The notes: generated from the sequence alone by a model not told the origin. 53,728 nt of DNA from Geothrix edaphica (GCF_030268045.1 NZ_BSDC01000005.1:1-53728); one strand, 5' to 3'. Shown: positions 8,248 through 17,144, counted from the first letter of the stretch. Program-made: numbers and translations.

Positions 8248-9621
8248 CTAGCTCAGGATCCCGGCGATGCAGGCGCTGAGGAAGTTGGCCAGGGTGCCCG
8301 CCAGCATGGCCCGCAGACCCAGGCGGGCCAAGTCGCCCCGGCGCTCGGGCACCAGGGCGCCGATGCCGCCCACCTGGATGGCGATGCTGCTGAAGTTGGC
8401 GAAGCCGCAGAGGGCGAAGGTGGAGATCAGCCGCGCCTTGGTGGACAGGTTGGTCATGGCGCCCAGGTCGAGGAAGGCCACGAATTCGTTCACCACCATG
8501 CGCTTGCCCAGCAGGGAACCCACCTGGCCCGCCTCGAGCCAGGGCACGCCCATGAGGTACGCGAAGGGCTTGAACGCCCCCCCCAGCACCAGCTCCAGAC
8601 TGAAGCCCGGGTGGATGGCCTGCATCAGGCCGTTGATCAGGTAGATGAGGGCGATGAAGGCGATGAGCATCACCGCCACGTTGAAGGCCAGCTGGCCGCC
8701 CTCGAAGGCGCCCCGGGCGGCCGCGTCCAGCACGTTGGCGTCGTGGGTGGGGATGTCCACCTTCACCTCGCCCGCGGTCTCGGGGGCCTCGGTCTCGGGC
8801 TCCAGCAGCTTGGCCATCATCACCGCGCCGGGGGCAGTCATGATCACGGCCGTGAGGAGGTGCACGATGTCCACGTGAGCCACCTGCACGTAGGCCACCA
8901 TGATGCTGCCGGACACGTGGGCCATGCCCGCCGTCATGATCAGCATCAGCTCACTGCGGGTCATGCGCGCCAGGAAGGGCCGGATGGTCAGCGGCGCCTC
9001 CGTCTGGCCCATGAGGATGCTGGCGGCCACGCTCACACTCTCGGCGCCGGACACCTTGAGGAAGCGGCCCATGGCCCGGGCCGCGGCGCTCACCACCCAC
9101 TGCATGACGCCGATGTAGTAGAGCACCGCGAAGATCGAGGCCACGAAGATGATGGTGGGCAGGACCGCGAACGCGAACACCATGCCCACCTTGCTGCCGG
9201 GCCCGTCGGACAGGGAGCCGAACACGAAGCTGGCGCCCGCGTGGGCGTAGGTCATGAGGTGTTCCACCACGATGCGCATCTGGTCGAAGGAGGAGCCCAC
9301 CAGGTTCCCCCGCAGCAGGCCGAGGACGATGACGGCGAAGAGGCCCCAGTTGAGGGGCTTGTTCTCGTACGACGCGAAGCGGCGCAGCAGCATGGGCGTG
9401 AACATCAGGAGCAGCACCACCCAGCCGGTGCCCCTCGGGAACGGCAGGAAGGCAAGCAGGCTGGAGATGGTGGCGCCCTTCAGGACGACCAGCGCGAAGA
9501 TCCACTGGAGCCCCAGGCCCCAGGCGATGGTGCGCCAGTGGATGGCGCTCCGCTTGTGCGACAGGACGTACGCAATGGCCATGAAGGCCACGATTCCGGC
9601 CAACCCGATGAAGCGTCCCAT
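8248..9621 (-). CDS. NupC-type concentrative nucleoside transporter
   Basis: Inner-membrane ion-coupled importer of nucleosides (CNT family). The 457-residue protein has an N-terminal block of membrane helices, the nucleoside-recognition (gate) domain in the middle, and the family motifs GQTEAPLTIRP, MTAGMAHVSGSIM, NEFVAFLDL and the C-terminal STFALCGFANFSSIAIQ. Length is slightly above the usual 400-430. The ATG has GGGAG upstream. It is the last gene of a minus-strand run and lies 9 bases after the roadblock gene, a pairing with no obvious functional explanation. The CNT family assignment is firm; nucleoside specificity and coupling ion are not shown. Confidence 0.92.
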   Translation of the reverse strand: MGRFIGLAGIVAFMAIAYVLSHKRSAIHWRTIAWGLGLQWIFALVVLKGATISSLLAFLPFPRGTGWVVLLLMFTPMLLRRFASYENKPLNWGLFAVIVLGLLRGNLVGSSFDQMRIVVEHLMTYAHAGASFVFGSLSDGPGSKVGMVFAFAVLPTIIFVASIFAVLYYIGVMQWVVSAAARAMGRFLKVSGAESVSVAASILMGQTEAPLTIRPFLARMTRSELMLIMTAGMAHVSGSIMVAYVQVAHVDIVHLLTAVIMTAPGAVMMAKLLEPETEAPETAGEVKVDIPTHDANVLDAAARGAFEGGQLAFNVAVMLIAFIALIYLINGLMQAIHPGFSLELVLGGAFKPFAYLMGVPWLEAGQVGSLLGKRMVVNEFVAFLDLGAMTNLSTKARLISTFALCGFANFSSIAIQVGGIGALVPERRGDLARLGLRAMLAGTLANFLSACIAGILS

Positions 9622-9630
9622 CTTGGCTCC

Positions 9631-9987
9631 CTACAGTTCGTTGTTCAGGGCCTGGACGGCCTGCTCCATGTAGAAGCGGGCGCGGCCCAGCAGGCCCTCC
9701 CGCTGCATCACCAGGACCAGCGTGCACTGCTCCTTGGCGCCCATCATGAGGATCCAGTGCTGGTCCGTGGCGAAGACCACCTGCTTGACCTCGCCGCGGT
9801 CGAACTCCTCCACCGCCTGCTGGAGGTGCCGCTTCACCACGTGCTGATAGGCCCCCAGGAGCTGCAGCCCCTCGTTCGAGACCTGGATCGTGCGAGAGCA
9901 GATGGGATCCCCGTCGCGATCGTTGAAGGTCGCGGCCAAGGCCTCGGGCACCTGTTCGATGAGCCGATCCAGGAGTTTCTGGAACAT
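9631..9987 (-). CDS. Roadblock/LC7 domain protein
   Basis: A 118-residue cytosolic protein with the roadblock/LC7 fold: an N-terminal helix (KLLDRLIEQVPEALAATF), a strand-rich core (DPICSRTIQVSNEGLQLLGAY) and the C-terminal pattern VVFATDQHWILMMGAKEQ followed by LVLVMQREG and a helix. Family members bind or regulate small GTPases (MglB partners MglA in polarity and motility) or act as assembly factors. No MglA-like GTPase gene is present in this window, so its partner is unknown. I used the ATG at 9987, which has GGAG seven bases upstream; longer open frame upstream looks non-coding. Confidence 0.75.
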   Translation of the reverse strand: MFQKLLDRLIEQVPEALAATFNDRDGDPICSRTIQVSNEGLQLLGAYQHVVKRHLQQAVEEFDRGEVKQVVFATDQHWILMMGAKEQCTLVLVMQREGLLGRARFYMEQAVQALNNEL

Positions 9988-10061
9988 GGTGGGACTCCGG
10001 TCATACGCGTGCTGACAGCATGACCGCACTGGGAGCCCATGGCAAAACCCGGGCTCGTGGT

Positions 10062-10436
10062 CTAGATTCCCCGAAGCACCTGGAGCGCCCAGATCCCCGC
10101 GAGCAGGAGCCAGGCCCCCAGGCGGAGGGCCCGGGAGGCTGGAAGGGCGGGATAGGGCGCTCCGCGCCAGGCGCGGCGCAGATCCCAGAGGGCCGCGACC
10201 GGGAGCGCCACGGCCAGGAGTCCCAGGGCCGGGTACCAGTGGAGGGCCTCGCGCCACCGACCCTGGCCCAGGGCCAGGAGGCTCCGGGTCAACCCGCAGG
10301 TGGCGCAGGCGAACCCCGTGACCCGCTTGAACGCGCAGCCCGGCAGCCAGCCCGAGAAGGGGGCCAGGAGGCCCGCCAGCCCCGCCGCGCCAGCCAGGGC
10401 CAGGCCCCCCAGGGCGATCCAGGGCACCCGCCTCAC
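10062..10436 (-). CDS. DUF2752 family membrane protein
   Basis: A 124-residue protein with three or so hydrophobic segments. The DUF2752 signature is clear: a Cys-x-x-Lys (CAFK), then TGFACATCGLTRSLLALGQG, followed by a helix with ALHWYPALG. The paired cysteines in this family have no firmly established role. The start is a GTG at 10436 that overlaps the stop of the Yip1-like gene in GTGA, which argues for translational coupling. No other start fits the family start. Membership is clear; function is not known. Confidence 0.75.
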   Translation of the reverse strand: MRRVPWIALGGLALAGAAGLAGLLAPFSGWLPGCAFKRVTGFACATCGLTRSLLALGQGRWREALHWYPALGLLAVALPVAALWDLRRAWRGAPYPALPASRALRLGAWLLLAGIWALQVLRGI

Positions 10437-11143
10437 GGGGCCGTCCCCAGCAACACGAGCATCATCGCGACCAGGCCCAGGCCGCAGGCGCCCAGGAGCA
10501 CCGCGTGGACCACCGTGGCGCCCACCCCCCGCCAAAGTTCGCACCCGTGCCGGGCCGCCAGGGCGAAGCCGCGGAAGAGCCACAGGTAGCCGTCCAGGAG
10601 CAGCAGCGGCACCGCCAGGACGACACCCAGGACCGGCAGGAAGCCCAGCAGCCCGATCAGGGTTCCCAGGGCCGCCATGCGCAGGGCCTCCGCCTCGGCC
10701 CCCAGGCTGGTCCGGAAGCCGCGCCGTTCCTTCAGGCCGCCCAGCAGCCACAGCCCCGTGTGGTCCCACACCGCGTGATGGAACCAGGTCCCCAGCACGC
10801 CGATGGGGACGACCAGCAGGAGCCAGGGCCAGATCCGGCCGAACGCCGGCGGGGCCGGCAGGGTGCGGAACACCTCCCACAGCACCTCGGGATCCGCGCC
10901 CGGGAGCCGCTCCAGCCAGTCTGGTGGGCCGCTCCGGCGGAGCTCCCCGTAGGCCTGGAGGGCCCGCCAGACCGTCAGCGCGGCGTTGGCCAGGGCCAGG
11001 GGAACCCAGACCGCCAGCATGCGGAGCAGGGCGCGGCCCAGGGGGGGTGGCGCGTCCGCGAAGGCCCCCCCAGGCCGAAGCAGGGGTCGGACCAGGGTCA
11101 GGAACAGGGCCCGGACCGGAGCCGCGAAGGGGACCTCCATCAC
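10433..11143 (-). CDS. Yip1-like multi-spanning membrane protein
   Basis: A 236-residue membrane protein with about five hydrophobic segments. The middle region, GVLGTWFHHAVWDHTGLW.., followed by a polar stretch, ALRMAALGTLIGLLG and PVLGVVLAVPLLL, resembles bacterial Yip1-domain proteins. It begins four bases inside the upstream exported-protein gene (ATGA overlap) and ends four bases inside the DUF2752 gene (GTGA overlap). These three genes are therefore probably translated together. No catalytic residues are visible. The Yip1 relationship is a family-level impression and needs a profile search. Confidence 0.6.
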   Translation of the reverse strand: MMEVPFAAPVRALFLTLVRPLLRPGGAFADAPPPLGRALLRMLAVWVPLALANAALTVWRALQAYGELRRSGPPDWLERLPGADPEVLWEVFRTLPAPPAFGRIWPWLLLVVPIGVLGTWFHHAVWDHTGLWLLGGLKERRGFRTSLGAEAEALRMAALGTLIGLLGFLPVLGVVLAVPLLLLDGYLWLFRGFALAARHGCELWRGVGATVVHAVLLGACGLGLVAMMLVLLGTAP

Positions 11144-11820
11144 TTCCTCAGGAACAGGGTCTCGTAGTCGCGGAGGGCGATGGCATCGCCATCCCGCTTG
11201 AGGGGAGCGTGGAAGTCCCGGGGGCTCAGGTCCGCGAACTCCCCGAAGGTGGCCACGTTCCCGTTGATGTAGGCGATGAACTCATCCTGGCGGCCCTTGA
11301 TGTAGCCCCGGAAGGGGCGCGCCATCACGCCCAGGAGGGCGGAATCCAGGGCCGTCCAGGTCTGGAGGTGGGTCTCGAAGCCGTTCTTCCCCTCCCAGTA
11401 GCGGTACGAGGTGAGCATCTTCGCGCCCACCGCGAAGGGCGTCTTGAGGCGGCCCTTCTCGGCGACGCCCTCTACCAGGTACACCCGGTGGCCCGGGCGC
11501 TGGTAGACGAGGCGCAGCGTGCCCCGGAGGCCCCGGGCGTCATCGATGCTCCAGGCCCCGTCCGGGTGGATGAAGGCGTAAAAGGCGGGCACGAACTGGC
11601 AGTGCCGCCACATGGCCGCGCTCAGCCGCGGGTGGTCGAACAGCTTCTCCATGGTGGCCAGCCGGACATGCTTCGGCTGAGTGCGGGTCTCGAAAACGAA
11701 ATCCGCCCGGTGCAGGATGTCCAGGGCCTCCGCCCGGGCCGCCGGGGGGAGCTGGTCCACGAAGGCGGGGGGCTGGGCCTGGAGGCAGACGGCCAGGAGG
11801 GTGGGGATCACGGCGCGCAT
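11140..11820 (-). CDS. Exported protein of unknown function
   Basis: A 226-residue protein I do not recognise. The chosen ATG at 11820 gives a plausible sec signal peptide (MRAVIPTLLAVCLQA, cleavage near QA-QPP); the longer open frame upstream would bury it. The mature part is soluble, with aromatic-rich segments (AMWRHCQFVPAFYAFIHP, LTSYRYWEG) and a FRGYIKGRQDEF stretch. It heads the minus-strand run with the Yip1-like and DUF2752 genes through an ATGA overlap. A TAGCGT hexamer lies seven bases before the ATG and there is no good ribosome binding site. Probably periplasmic or outer-membrane-associated. Confidence 0.65.
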   Translation of the reverse strand: MRAVIPTLLAVCLQAQPPAFVDQLPPAARAEALDILHRADFVFETRTQPKHVRLATMEKLFDHPRLSAAMWRHCQFVPAFYAFIHPDGAWSIDDARGLRGTLRLVYQRPGHRVYLVEGVAEKGRLKTPFAVGAKMLTSYRYWEGKNGFETHLQTWTALDSALLGVMARPFRGYIKGRQDEFIAYINGNVATFGEFADLSPRDFHAPLKRDGDAIALRDYETLFLRK

Positions 11821-11902
11821 ACCCAAAACGCTAGCACTTCCCGGGAACACCGGACCCGGCATCGGGCTCGCGGCTATGCTTTTCCTCTGCCCCGAGGCTT
11901 CC

Positions 11903-13384
11903 ATGTCGCCCGCATCCTCCTGGTCACGCACCCCGGTCGCCCTGCTCTGCCTTCTGCCGGCCCTGGTCCAGATCCCGGCCCGGGCCCAGGAAGGCGACCT
12001 GGCGGAGCGGTTGTACCAGAGCGGCGAGCGGGCCTACGCGGCCAAGGCCTACAAGGAAGCCACCGACACCTGGGGCCAGCTGCTCCAGTCCGCCCCCAAG
12101 AGCGAGTTCGCCCCCCGGGCGCTCCTGGCCCTGGCCCGCCACCAGGCGGAGGTGGAGCACCGGCCCGAGGCGGCCATGCCGTACCTGGATCGGCTGAAGA
12201 CCGACTACATCCGCACGCCCGAAGCCGCCGAGGGGCTGCTGCTGCGGGGAACCCTGCTCGCGCGGCAGGCCCGGCGGTCCACGGACCTGAAGGACGCCAT
12301 GGCGGAGTTCAACCGGGTGCTCGATCTGTTCCCGGAATCCCCCGCGGTGCCCGAGGCCCGCTTCCGGCTGGGCCGCGCCTGGCGGGACCAGGGGCAGTGG
12401 GGCCGCGCCCTCCACCAGTTCGTGGAGGCCTTCCGGCTCCACCCCGATGCCGCCGTGGCGCCCCGGGCCATGCTGGAGGCCGCCGAGACCATGGACCTCC
12501 TGGACGACCTGCCGGGTTGCCTCCGGATGCTCGAGCGGCTCCGCACCCTGGCACCCCAGAGTCCCGAGGCCCAGGAAGCGGCCTGGCGCATGGCGGTGCG
12601 CGTGAGACACCGGCTCCAGAAGCCTCCCCTCGCCAACGAGGGGGTCTGGCCCGCGGGCCGCGTCAAGTGGCTCAAGACGCCCACCCTGCTGGCCATCGCG
12701 CCCGACGGGGACCTGCTCATCTACCAGAACGACCTGGATCATGCCTTCCGCCTCCATCAGGGCGAGCTGGCCCCAGCCGGCCCCGCCGCCCCCGGCGCCA
12801 AGGCCCTGGTGGCCACGCCCGCCGGCGAGGTCTGGCTCCTGGCCAAGACCGGCCTCGTCCGCGAGCAGGCCCCGGCACCCCTGCCCGTCAATGGCCTGGG
12901 CGCGGTCACCGGCGCGGCCCTGGACCGCTGGGGCGCCCTCTGGGTCGCGGACGCGAAGACGCCCGCCCTGACCGTCCTCGGTCCGGACGGGGCCTCCCGC
13001 ACCGTGGCCTCCCCCACGGCCAACGCCCTGGCGCCCCTGCCCACGGGCGGGATGGTCATCGCCGCGGACGCGGATCGCAAGATCCTCTTCCTGGACGCCG
13101 ATGGCCAGCCCCGCGCCGTGGTTCCCTACGGGAAGGACCTGCCGGCCCCCTTCCGCTACGTGATCGCCCTGGCCTCGGACGGGGCCGGGCAGGTGGCCGC
13201 CCTCGTGGAAGGGGGCGACTTCGGCGAAGGCGTGGTGATCCTCGGCCCCCAGGGTACGGTGCTCCGCCAGGCCACCTTCAAGAGCCTGGGCATCAGCGGC
13301 CGCATCACCTCCCTCGCCCTGGACCGCTCCGGCGGCCTCATCCTCTGCGACCGCCGCAACGACCTCCTGTTCCGGTTGAACTGA
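11903..13384 (+). CDS. Exported TPR and NHL/propeller-repeat protein
   Basis: A 493-residue exported protein. Residues 1-28 form a signal peptide ending ARA-Q. Residues about 31-240 are tetratricopeptide-like helices (ERLYQSGERAYAAKAYKEAT, later PEARFRLGRAW). From about 255 to the end, repeated beta segments such as LLAIAPDGDLLIYQ, GAALDRWGALWVAD and SLALDRSGGLILCDR look like a six-bladed NHL-type propeller. It resembles CpoB/YbgF-type TPR proteins only in its first half. GAGG lies five bases before the ATG. It is separated by a single base from the PEGA gene, so the two are surely co-transcribed. A scaffold or sensor role in the envelope is likely but inferred. Confidence 0.75.
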   Translation: MSPASSWSRTPVALLCLLPALVQIPARAQEGDLAERLYQSGERAYAAKAYKEATDTWGQLLQSAPKSEFAPRALLALARHQAEVEHRPEAAMPYLDRLKTDYIRTPEAAEGLLLRGTLLARQARRSTDLKDAMAEFNRVLDLFPESPAVPEARFRLGRAWRDQGQWGRALHQFVEAFRLHPDAAVAPRAMLEAAETMDLLDDLPGCLRMLERLRTLAPQSPEAQEAAWRMAVRVRHRLQKPPLANEGVWPAGRVKWLKTPTLLAIAPDGDLLIYQNDLDHAFRLHQGELAPAGPAAPGAKALVATPAGEVWLLAKTGLVREQAPAPLPVNGLGAVTGAALDRWGALWVADAKTPALTVLGPDGASRTVASPTANALAPLPTGGMVIAADADRKILFLDADGQPRAVVPYGKDLPAPFRYVIALASDGAGQVAALVEGGDFGEGVVILGPQGTVLRQATFKSLGISGRITSLALDRSGGLILCDRRNDLLFRLN

Positions 13385-13385
13385 C

Positions 13386-15419
13386 ATGCGCCTCCGCCGC
13401 TTCCTCCCCTTCGCCTTCCTCCTCGCCCTGGGCCTGGGGGCCCAGGATCCCGCCCTCAAGGACACCTTCCTCCAGGCCAAGGCCCTCTGGGCCACCCAGG
13501 GGGACCGCGACGGCGCCACCGCCCGCTTCGAGAAGGTGGTCGAGACCCTCGCCCCCAGGGCCGCCACCCTGGAGCCCGCCTGGATCCAGGTGCTCTGCGA
13601 AAGCTACAACTGGCTGGCGGTGCTCGATGACCGCGGCGCCCAGACCAAGCCCCGGGCTCAGACCCGGCTCCAGGCCCTCATCGACCTCGACCCGGATTTC
13701 GAGGTGGACCGCGCCCTCACCTCCCAGCGCCTGGCCACGCTCTTCGACCGCCTGAAGGCGGAGAAGGTCGCCCCGGTGAGGCTCGGCTACGATCCTGAAG
13801 GTGGAACCCTGACCGTGGATGACCGGCCGGGTCCGCCCGTGGCCCGGCGCTTCCTGCCCTTCGGCACGCACCGGCTGGTCTACACCCGCCCCGGCTACGC
13901 CCCCGTCGAGTCCACCGTGGAGCTCGCCCCCCGGGACGCCAAGGCCGTCGACTTCAAGCTCACTCGCGTGTCCTCCACCGTCACCCTCTACGTGCAGCCC
14001 AGCGGCGCGGAGGTGCTGCTGGACGGCCGCAGCCTGGGCCGCACCCGGGGGCATGCCGGCCCCGAGGCGGCGCCCCTGACCGGGCCCCTGGGCCTGCGCC
14101 CGGAGGACTTCTCCGGGGCCTTCGTCATCGCCGAGCTGACCGCGGGCAAGCACCAGCTCGAGCTGCGCGCCCCCTGCCACCGCACCAGGGTGCTCGAGAT
14201 GGGCGCGGACCTGGCCACGCCCTGGGCCGATCACACACTGGAACCCATCCGCCTGGAGGCCTCCAAGGGCCAGCTGTCCGTCCACTCGGCCTGGCCGGGT
14301 GGCGAGCTCTTCCTGTCCGGGCAGAGCCAGGGGCCCCTTCCCGTGGACCAGCTGCCGGTCTGTTCGGGCCCGTACGATCTGCTGGTCCGCTTCCCCGCCG
14401 GCGGCTTCTCCCGGCGCATCACGCTGGAAGATGGCAAGGCCCTGACCGTGGACGCCCGGCCCAAGCCGCGCCTGGCCTTCCTGGGCCTGGAGGGGGAAAC
14501 GGAATTCCCGGGGCGGGCCCGGCTGCTGGCCCAGCTGGCGGGTCTCGGCGATCGCCTCCAGCAGGTGGCCTACCTGCCCGCCCGTCCGGGTGAAACCCCC
14601 AAGGAGGCCCTGGCCCGGGTGAGGGCCTCCCGGGAGGCGGAGCTCATCCTCCTGGCCACCCCGGTGCCGGACAAGGTGATCCACCGGATCGAGCTGCGGG
14701 TGGCCACCCTCGAGGGCGAGGAGGAGCGCCTGCTGGTGAAGCCCCTGGAGGAGGACCCACTGGGCCCCCTGGCCGCACGCCTCAATGCCGTGCCCGCGCT
14801 GCATGAGCCCGGCCTGGGGCTCTCCCTCCTCGAGGTCCCCGGCGAGCCGGGGCCCTGGGTGCTGTCCGCCTCCGAAGCCGCCAAGAAGGCCGGCCTGCAG
14901 GTCGGCCGGCCCCTCCTCCAGGCCAACGGCAAGCCCATCCCCTCCCTCAAGGCGCTCCGGCAGGTGCTCCAGGATGCCAAGGGGACGGTGACCCTCAGCC
15001 AGGGTGGAGCGGCCGTGCCGCTGCCGGTCCAGGCCGAGGCCCTGGAGATCCCCCTGGGCGCGTCGAGCCTCTGCTATCCCGCGGTCCTGGCCCAGCTGCG
15101 CCTGCAGTACGCCGGCGCCAAGGGCGACGAGGCCAACCTCATCCGGCTGAACCTGGGCCTGGGACTCATGCACTTCCGCAAGTACGACAAGGCCATCGAG
15201 CAGCTGCGGGACGCCCGGCTCAGCACCGTGAGCGGAGTGAGCCAGGGCACCCTGGACTACCACACGGGCCTCTGCTTCCTCCGGTTGGGGAGCGCCTACC
15301 AGGCCGAAGCAACCCAGGCATTCCGGCAGGCACTGAAGTATCCTCAGGCAACCCTGCTCGGTCCCGATGGCCCCCTTGTCGCCCCCCTGGCCCGGCAGGC
15401 CCTCGAAGACCTGAAGTAG
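13386..15419 (+). CDS. Exported PEGA / PDZ-like / TPR protein
   Basis: A 677-residue protein with a signal peptide (MRLRRFLPFAFLLALGLGA). The central part has PEGA-type beta units (VYTRPGYAPVESTVEL near 165-180; VQPSGAEVLLDGRSLG near 202-217). A PDZ-like segment follows near 490-545 (AKKAGLQVGRPLLQANGKPI). The C-terminus (about 560-677) is TPR-like (LNLGLGLMHFRKYDKAIEQL). PEGA and PDZ domains are typical of envelope proteins binding cell wall or other proteins. It lies one base after the TPR/NHL gene and 12 bases before the DUF4845 gene, suggesting a three-protein envelope complex. A 700-residue open frame on the opposite strand is a GC-driven shadow. Confidence 0.75.
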   Translation: MRLRRFLPFAFLLALGLGAQDPALKDTFLQAKALWATQGDRDGATARFEKVVETLAPRAATLEPAWIQVLCESYNWLAVLDDRGAQTKPRAQTRLQALIDLDPDFEVDRALTSQRLATLFDRLKAEKVAPVRLGYDPEGGTLTVDDRPGPPVARRFLPFGTHRLVYTRPGYAPVESTVELAPRDAKAVDFKLTRVSSTVTLYVQPSGAEVLLDGRSLGRTRGHAGPEAAPLTGPLGLRPEDFSGAFVIAELTAGKHQLELRAPCHRTRVLEMGADLATPWADHTLEPIRLEASKGQLSVHSAWPGGELFLSGQSQGPLPVDQLPVCSGPYDLLVRFPAGGFSRRITLEDGKALTVDARPKPRLAFLGLEGETEFPGRARLLAQLAGLGDRLQQVAYLPARPGETPKEALARVRASREAELILLATPVPDKVIHRIELRVATLEGEEERLLVKPLEEDPLGPLAARLNAVPALHEPGLGLSLLEVPGEPGPWVLSASEAAKKAGLQVGRPLLQANGKPIPSLKALRQVLQDAKGTVTLSQGGAAVPLPVQAEALEIPLGASSLCYPAVLAQLRLQYAGAKGDEANLIRLNLGLGLMHFRKYDKAIEQLRDARLSTVSGVSQGTLDYHTGLCFLRLGSAYQAEATQAFRQALKYPQATLLGPDGPLVAPLARQALEDLK

Positions 15420-15431
15420 TTGGAGGAACCC

Positions 15432-15821
15432 ATGAGGCACCAGCGCGGCGAAGGCAAGATCGGCTGCATCCTCTCCCTGCTCGTGTTCGGCGCCCTGGCC
15501 GCCGCGGGCTACAAGGCCATCCCCGTCTACTACGCGGACAGCGAGTTGGTGGATGCCTGCGACTTCATCGCCAGCGCCGCCGCCAAGAAGCCCATCGAGA
15601 CCATCGAGCGGGAGGTCAAGGACAAGGCCCGGGAGCTGCAGATCCCAGAGGTGCTCGCGGACAAGAATGCCATCCGCGTCACCAAGACCGGCAGCGGCGA
15701 GGCCAGCACCTGCACCATCACCCTCCGCTTCAAGCGCACCATCGACTTCTACGGCGCCTACAAGTGGACCAAGGAGACGAACAAGCGCGTCTCCAAACCG
15801 ATCTTCGAGAACATCGGCTGA
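15432..15821 (+). CDS. DUF4845-like membrane-anchored protein
   Basis: A 129-residue protein with a short basic N-terminus, one membrane segment (IGCILSLLVFGALAAAGYKA) and an extracytoplasmic domain containing paired helices (PIETIEREVKDKARELQ) and a TCTITLRFKRTIDFYG strand region. This matches the layout of DUF4845 proteins, often found beside signal peptidase or envelope genes. The ATG at 15432 has GGAGG five bases upstream, clearly better than the TTG at 15420. It closes the TPR/NHL-PEGA transcript. Function unknown. Confidence 0.7.
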   Translation: MRHQRGEGKIGCILSLLVFGALAAAGYKAIPVYYADSELVDACDFIASAAAKKPIETIEREVKDKARELQIPEVLADKNAIRVTKTGSGEASTCTITLRFKRTIDFYGAYKWTKETNKRVSKPIFENIG

Positions 15822-15872
15822 TCCGGCCCTCGATGGGCTTGCGGCGGGCGGGCGGCCACGGCACCCTGCCTT

Positions 15873-17144
15873 ATGCTCCTGTCACTTCCTGAAGACAGTT
15901 CCCTCCCCCGGGGGGCGGCGCTGCACCCGGTCCGGGTGCCCGGCTCGAAGTCCGTCACCAACCGGGCCCTGCTGCTGGCGGCCCTGGCGCCCGGGACCAG
16001 CCGGTTCCGGGGCGGGCTGGAGGCCGAGGACACCCGCTGGATGCGCCGGGCCCTGGCGGACCTGGGGCAGGGCTTCAGGGAGGCGGAAGGGACCTGGGTC
16101 ATCGACGGCGGCCGGCGGCCCGGAGCCAGCGGCCCCCTCTGGCTGGGCGCCTCGGGCACCACCCTGCGCTTCCTCCTGCCCTGGCTGGCCCTGAAAGCCG
16201 AGGGTCCGGTGCGGCTGGAGGGTGATCCCCGGCTCTTCGAGCGGCCCCTGGGCCCGCTGCTGGCGCCCCTGGAGGCCCTGGGGGCGGCCTGGGAGCCCGA
16301 TGCCGGGGGCGCCTGGCTGCGTCCCGCCCCCGCGCCACCCGCGACCCTGGACCTGGCGGTGGACGCCCGCCTCAGCAGCCAGTTCCTCACGGGCCTGGCC
16401 CTGACCGCAGCGGCCCTGCCCGGCGGGGGCATCCTGCGCTGGACCGCCGTGGCCAGCCCCAGCTACCTGACCCTCACCACCCAGTGGCTCCAGCGCTTCG
16501 GCTGCGAGGCCCGCCTGGAACCGGGCCTGTGGTCCATCCCCGGCGGCGCTCTGGCCCCGCGGGACCTGGATCTCCCCGGTGACTGGAGCGGCGCCGCGGC
16601 CTTCCTCGCCGCCGCGGCCATGACCGGTCGCAGCCTGCGGCTGGGCCCCCTGGATCCGGCGGATGCCCAGGGCGACCGGGCCATGGTGGCCATCCTGGAG
16701 GCCGCGGGCTGTGGCGCCCGCTGGGTCGGGCCCGACAGCCTGGAGCTATCGGGCCCTCTCCAGCGGGGTCTGGACGCGGATCTCACCGACTGCCCCGACC
16801 TGGGCCCCGTGCTGGCGGCCCTGGCGGCCCTGGCCCCGGGCCCTTCCGAGCTGCGCGGCCTGCACACGCTCCCCCTGAAGGAATGCGACCGGCTGGACGC
16901 TTCCGCGGAGCTGGTTCGGTGGCTGGGGGGCGCGGCTGAGGTGATCGGGGATCACACCCTGCGCGTGGTCCCGGGACCGCGCCCCGGGCCCCGTCCCCCC
17001 TTCCACCCGCGCAATGACCACCGCATGGCCTTCGCCGCGGCGGTGGGCGGTCTGCTCTGCGGCGGCGAACTGCGCGATCCCCACTGCGTGGCCAAGACCT
17101 TCCCGGACTTCTGGGACGTCTGGCGCGGAATGCTGGGGTGCTGA
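15873..17144 (+). CDS. aroA: 3-phosphoshikimate 1-carboxyvinyltransferase (EPSP synthase)
   Basis: Shikimate-pathway enzyme joining shikimate 3-phosphate and phosphoenolpyruvate. The 423-residue protein has PGSKSVTNR (Lys26), a FERPLGPL segment with the conserved Arg, SSQFLTGLAL (Gln), DLTDCPDLGPVLAALAAL (Asp), KECDRL (Glu, Arg), NDHRMAFAAA (His, Arg) and a late HCVAKTFPDFW (Lys). The loop that normally reads GNxGT is GASGTT at 92-97, so the usual asparagine contacting the substrate is alanine. All other catalytic residues are present. The stop overlaps the next gene by seven bases. There is no good ribosome binding site before the ATG at 15873. Confidence 0.92.
   Translation: MLLSLPEDSSLPRGAALHPVRVPGSKSVTNRALLLAALAPGTSRFRGGLEAEDTRWMRRALADLGQGFREAEGTWVIDGGRRPGASGPLWLGASGTTLRFLLPWLALKAEGPVRLEGDPRLFERPLGPLLAPLEALGAAWEPDAGGAWLRPAPAPPATLDLAVDARLSSQFLTGLALTAAALPGGGILRWTAVASPSYLTLTTQWLQRFGCEARLEPGLWSIPGGALAPRDLDLPGDWSGAAAFLAAAAMTGRSLRLGPLDPADAQGDRAMVAILEAAGCGARWVGPDSLELSGPLQRGLDADLTDCPDLGPVLAALAALAPGPSELRGLHTLPLKECDRLDASAELVRWLGGAAEVIGDHTLRVVPGPRPGPRPPFHPRNDHRMAFAAAVGGLLCGGELRDPHCVAKTFPDFWDVWRGMLGC

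Noticed and set aside
13338-15440. 700-residue open frame on the minus strand over the PEGA gene
   Set aside because: A shadow of high GC. The plus-strand frame has a signal peptide, domains and tight operon spacing; the antisense protein is Gly/Gln/Leu-rich without domains.
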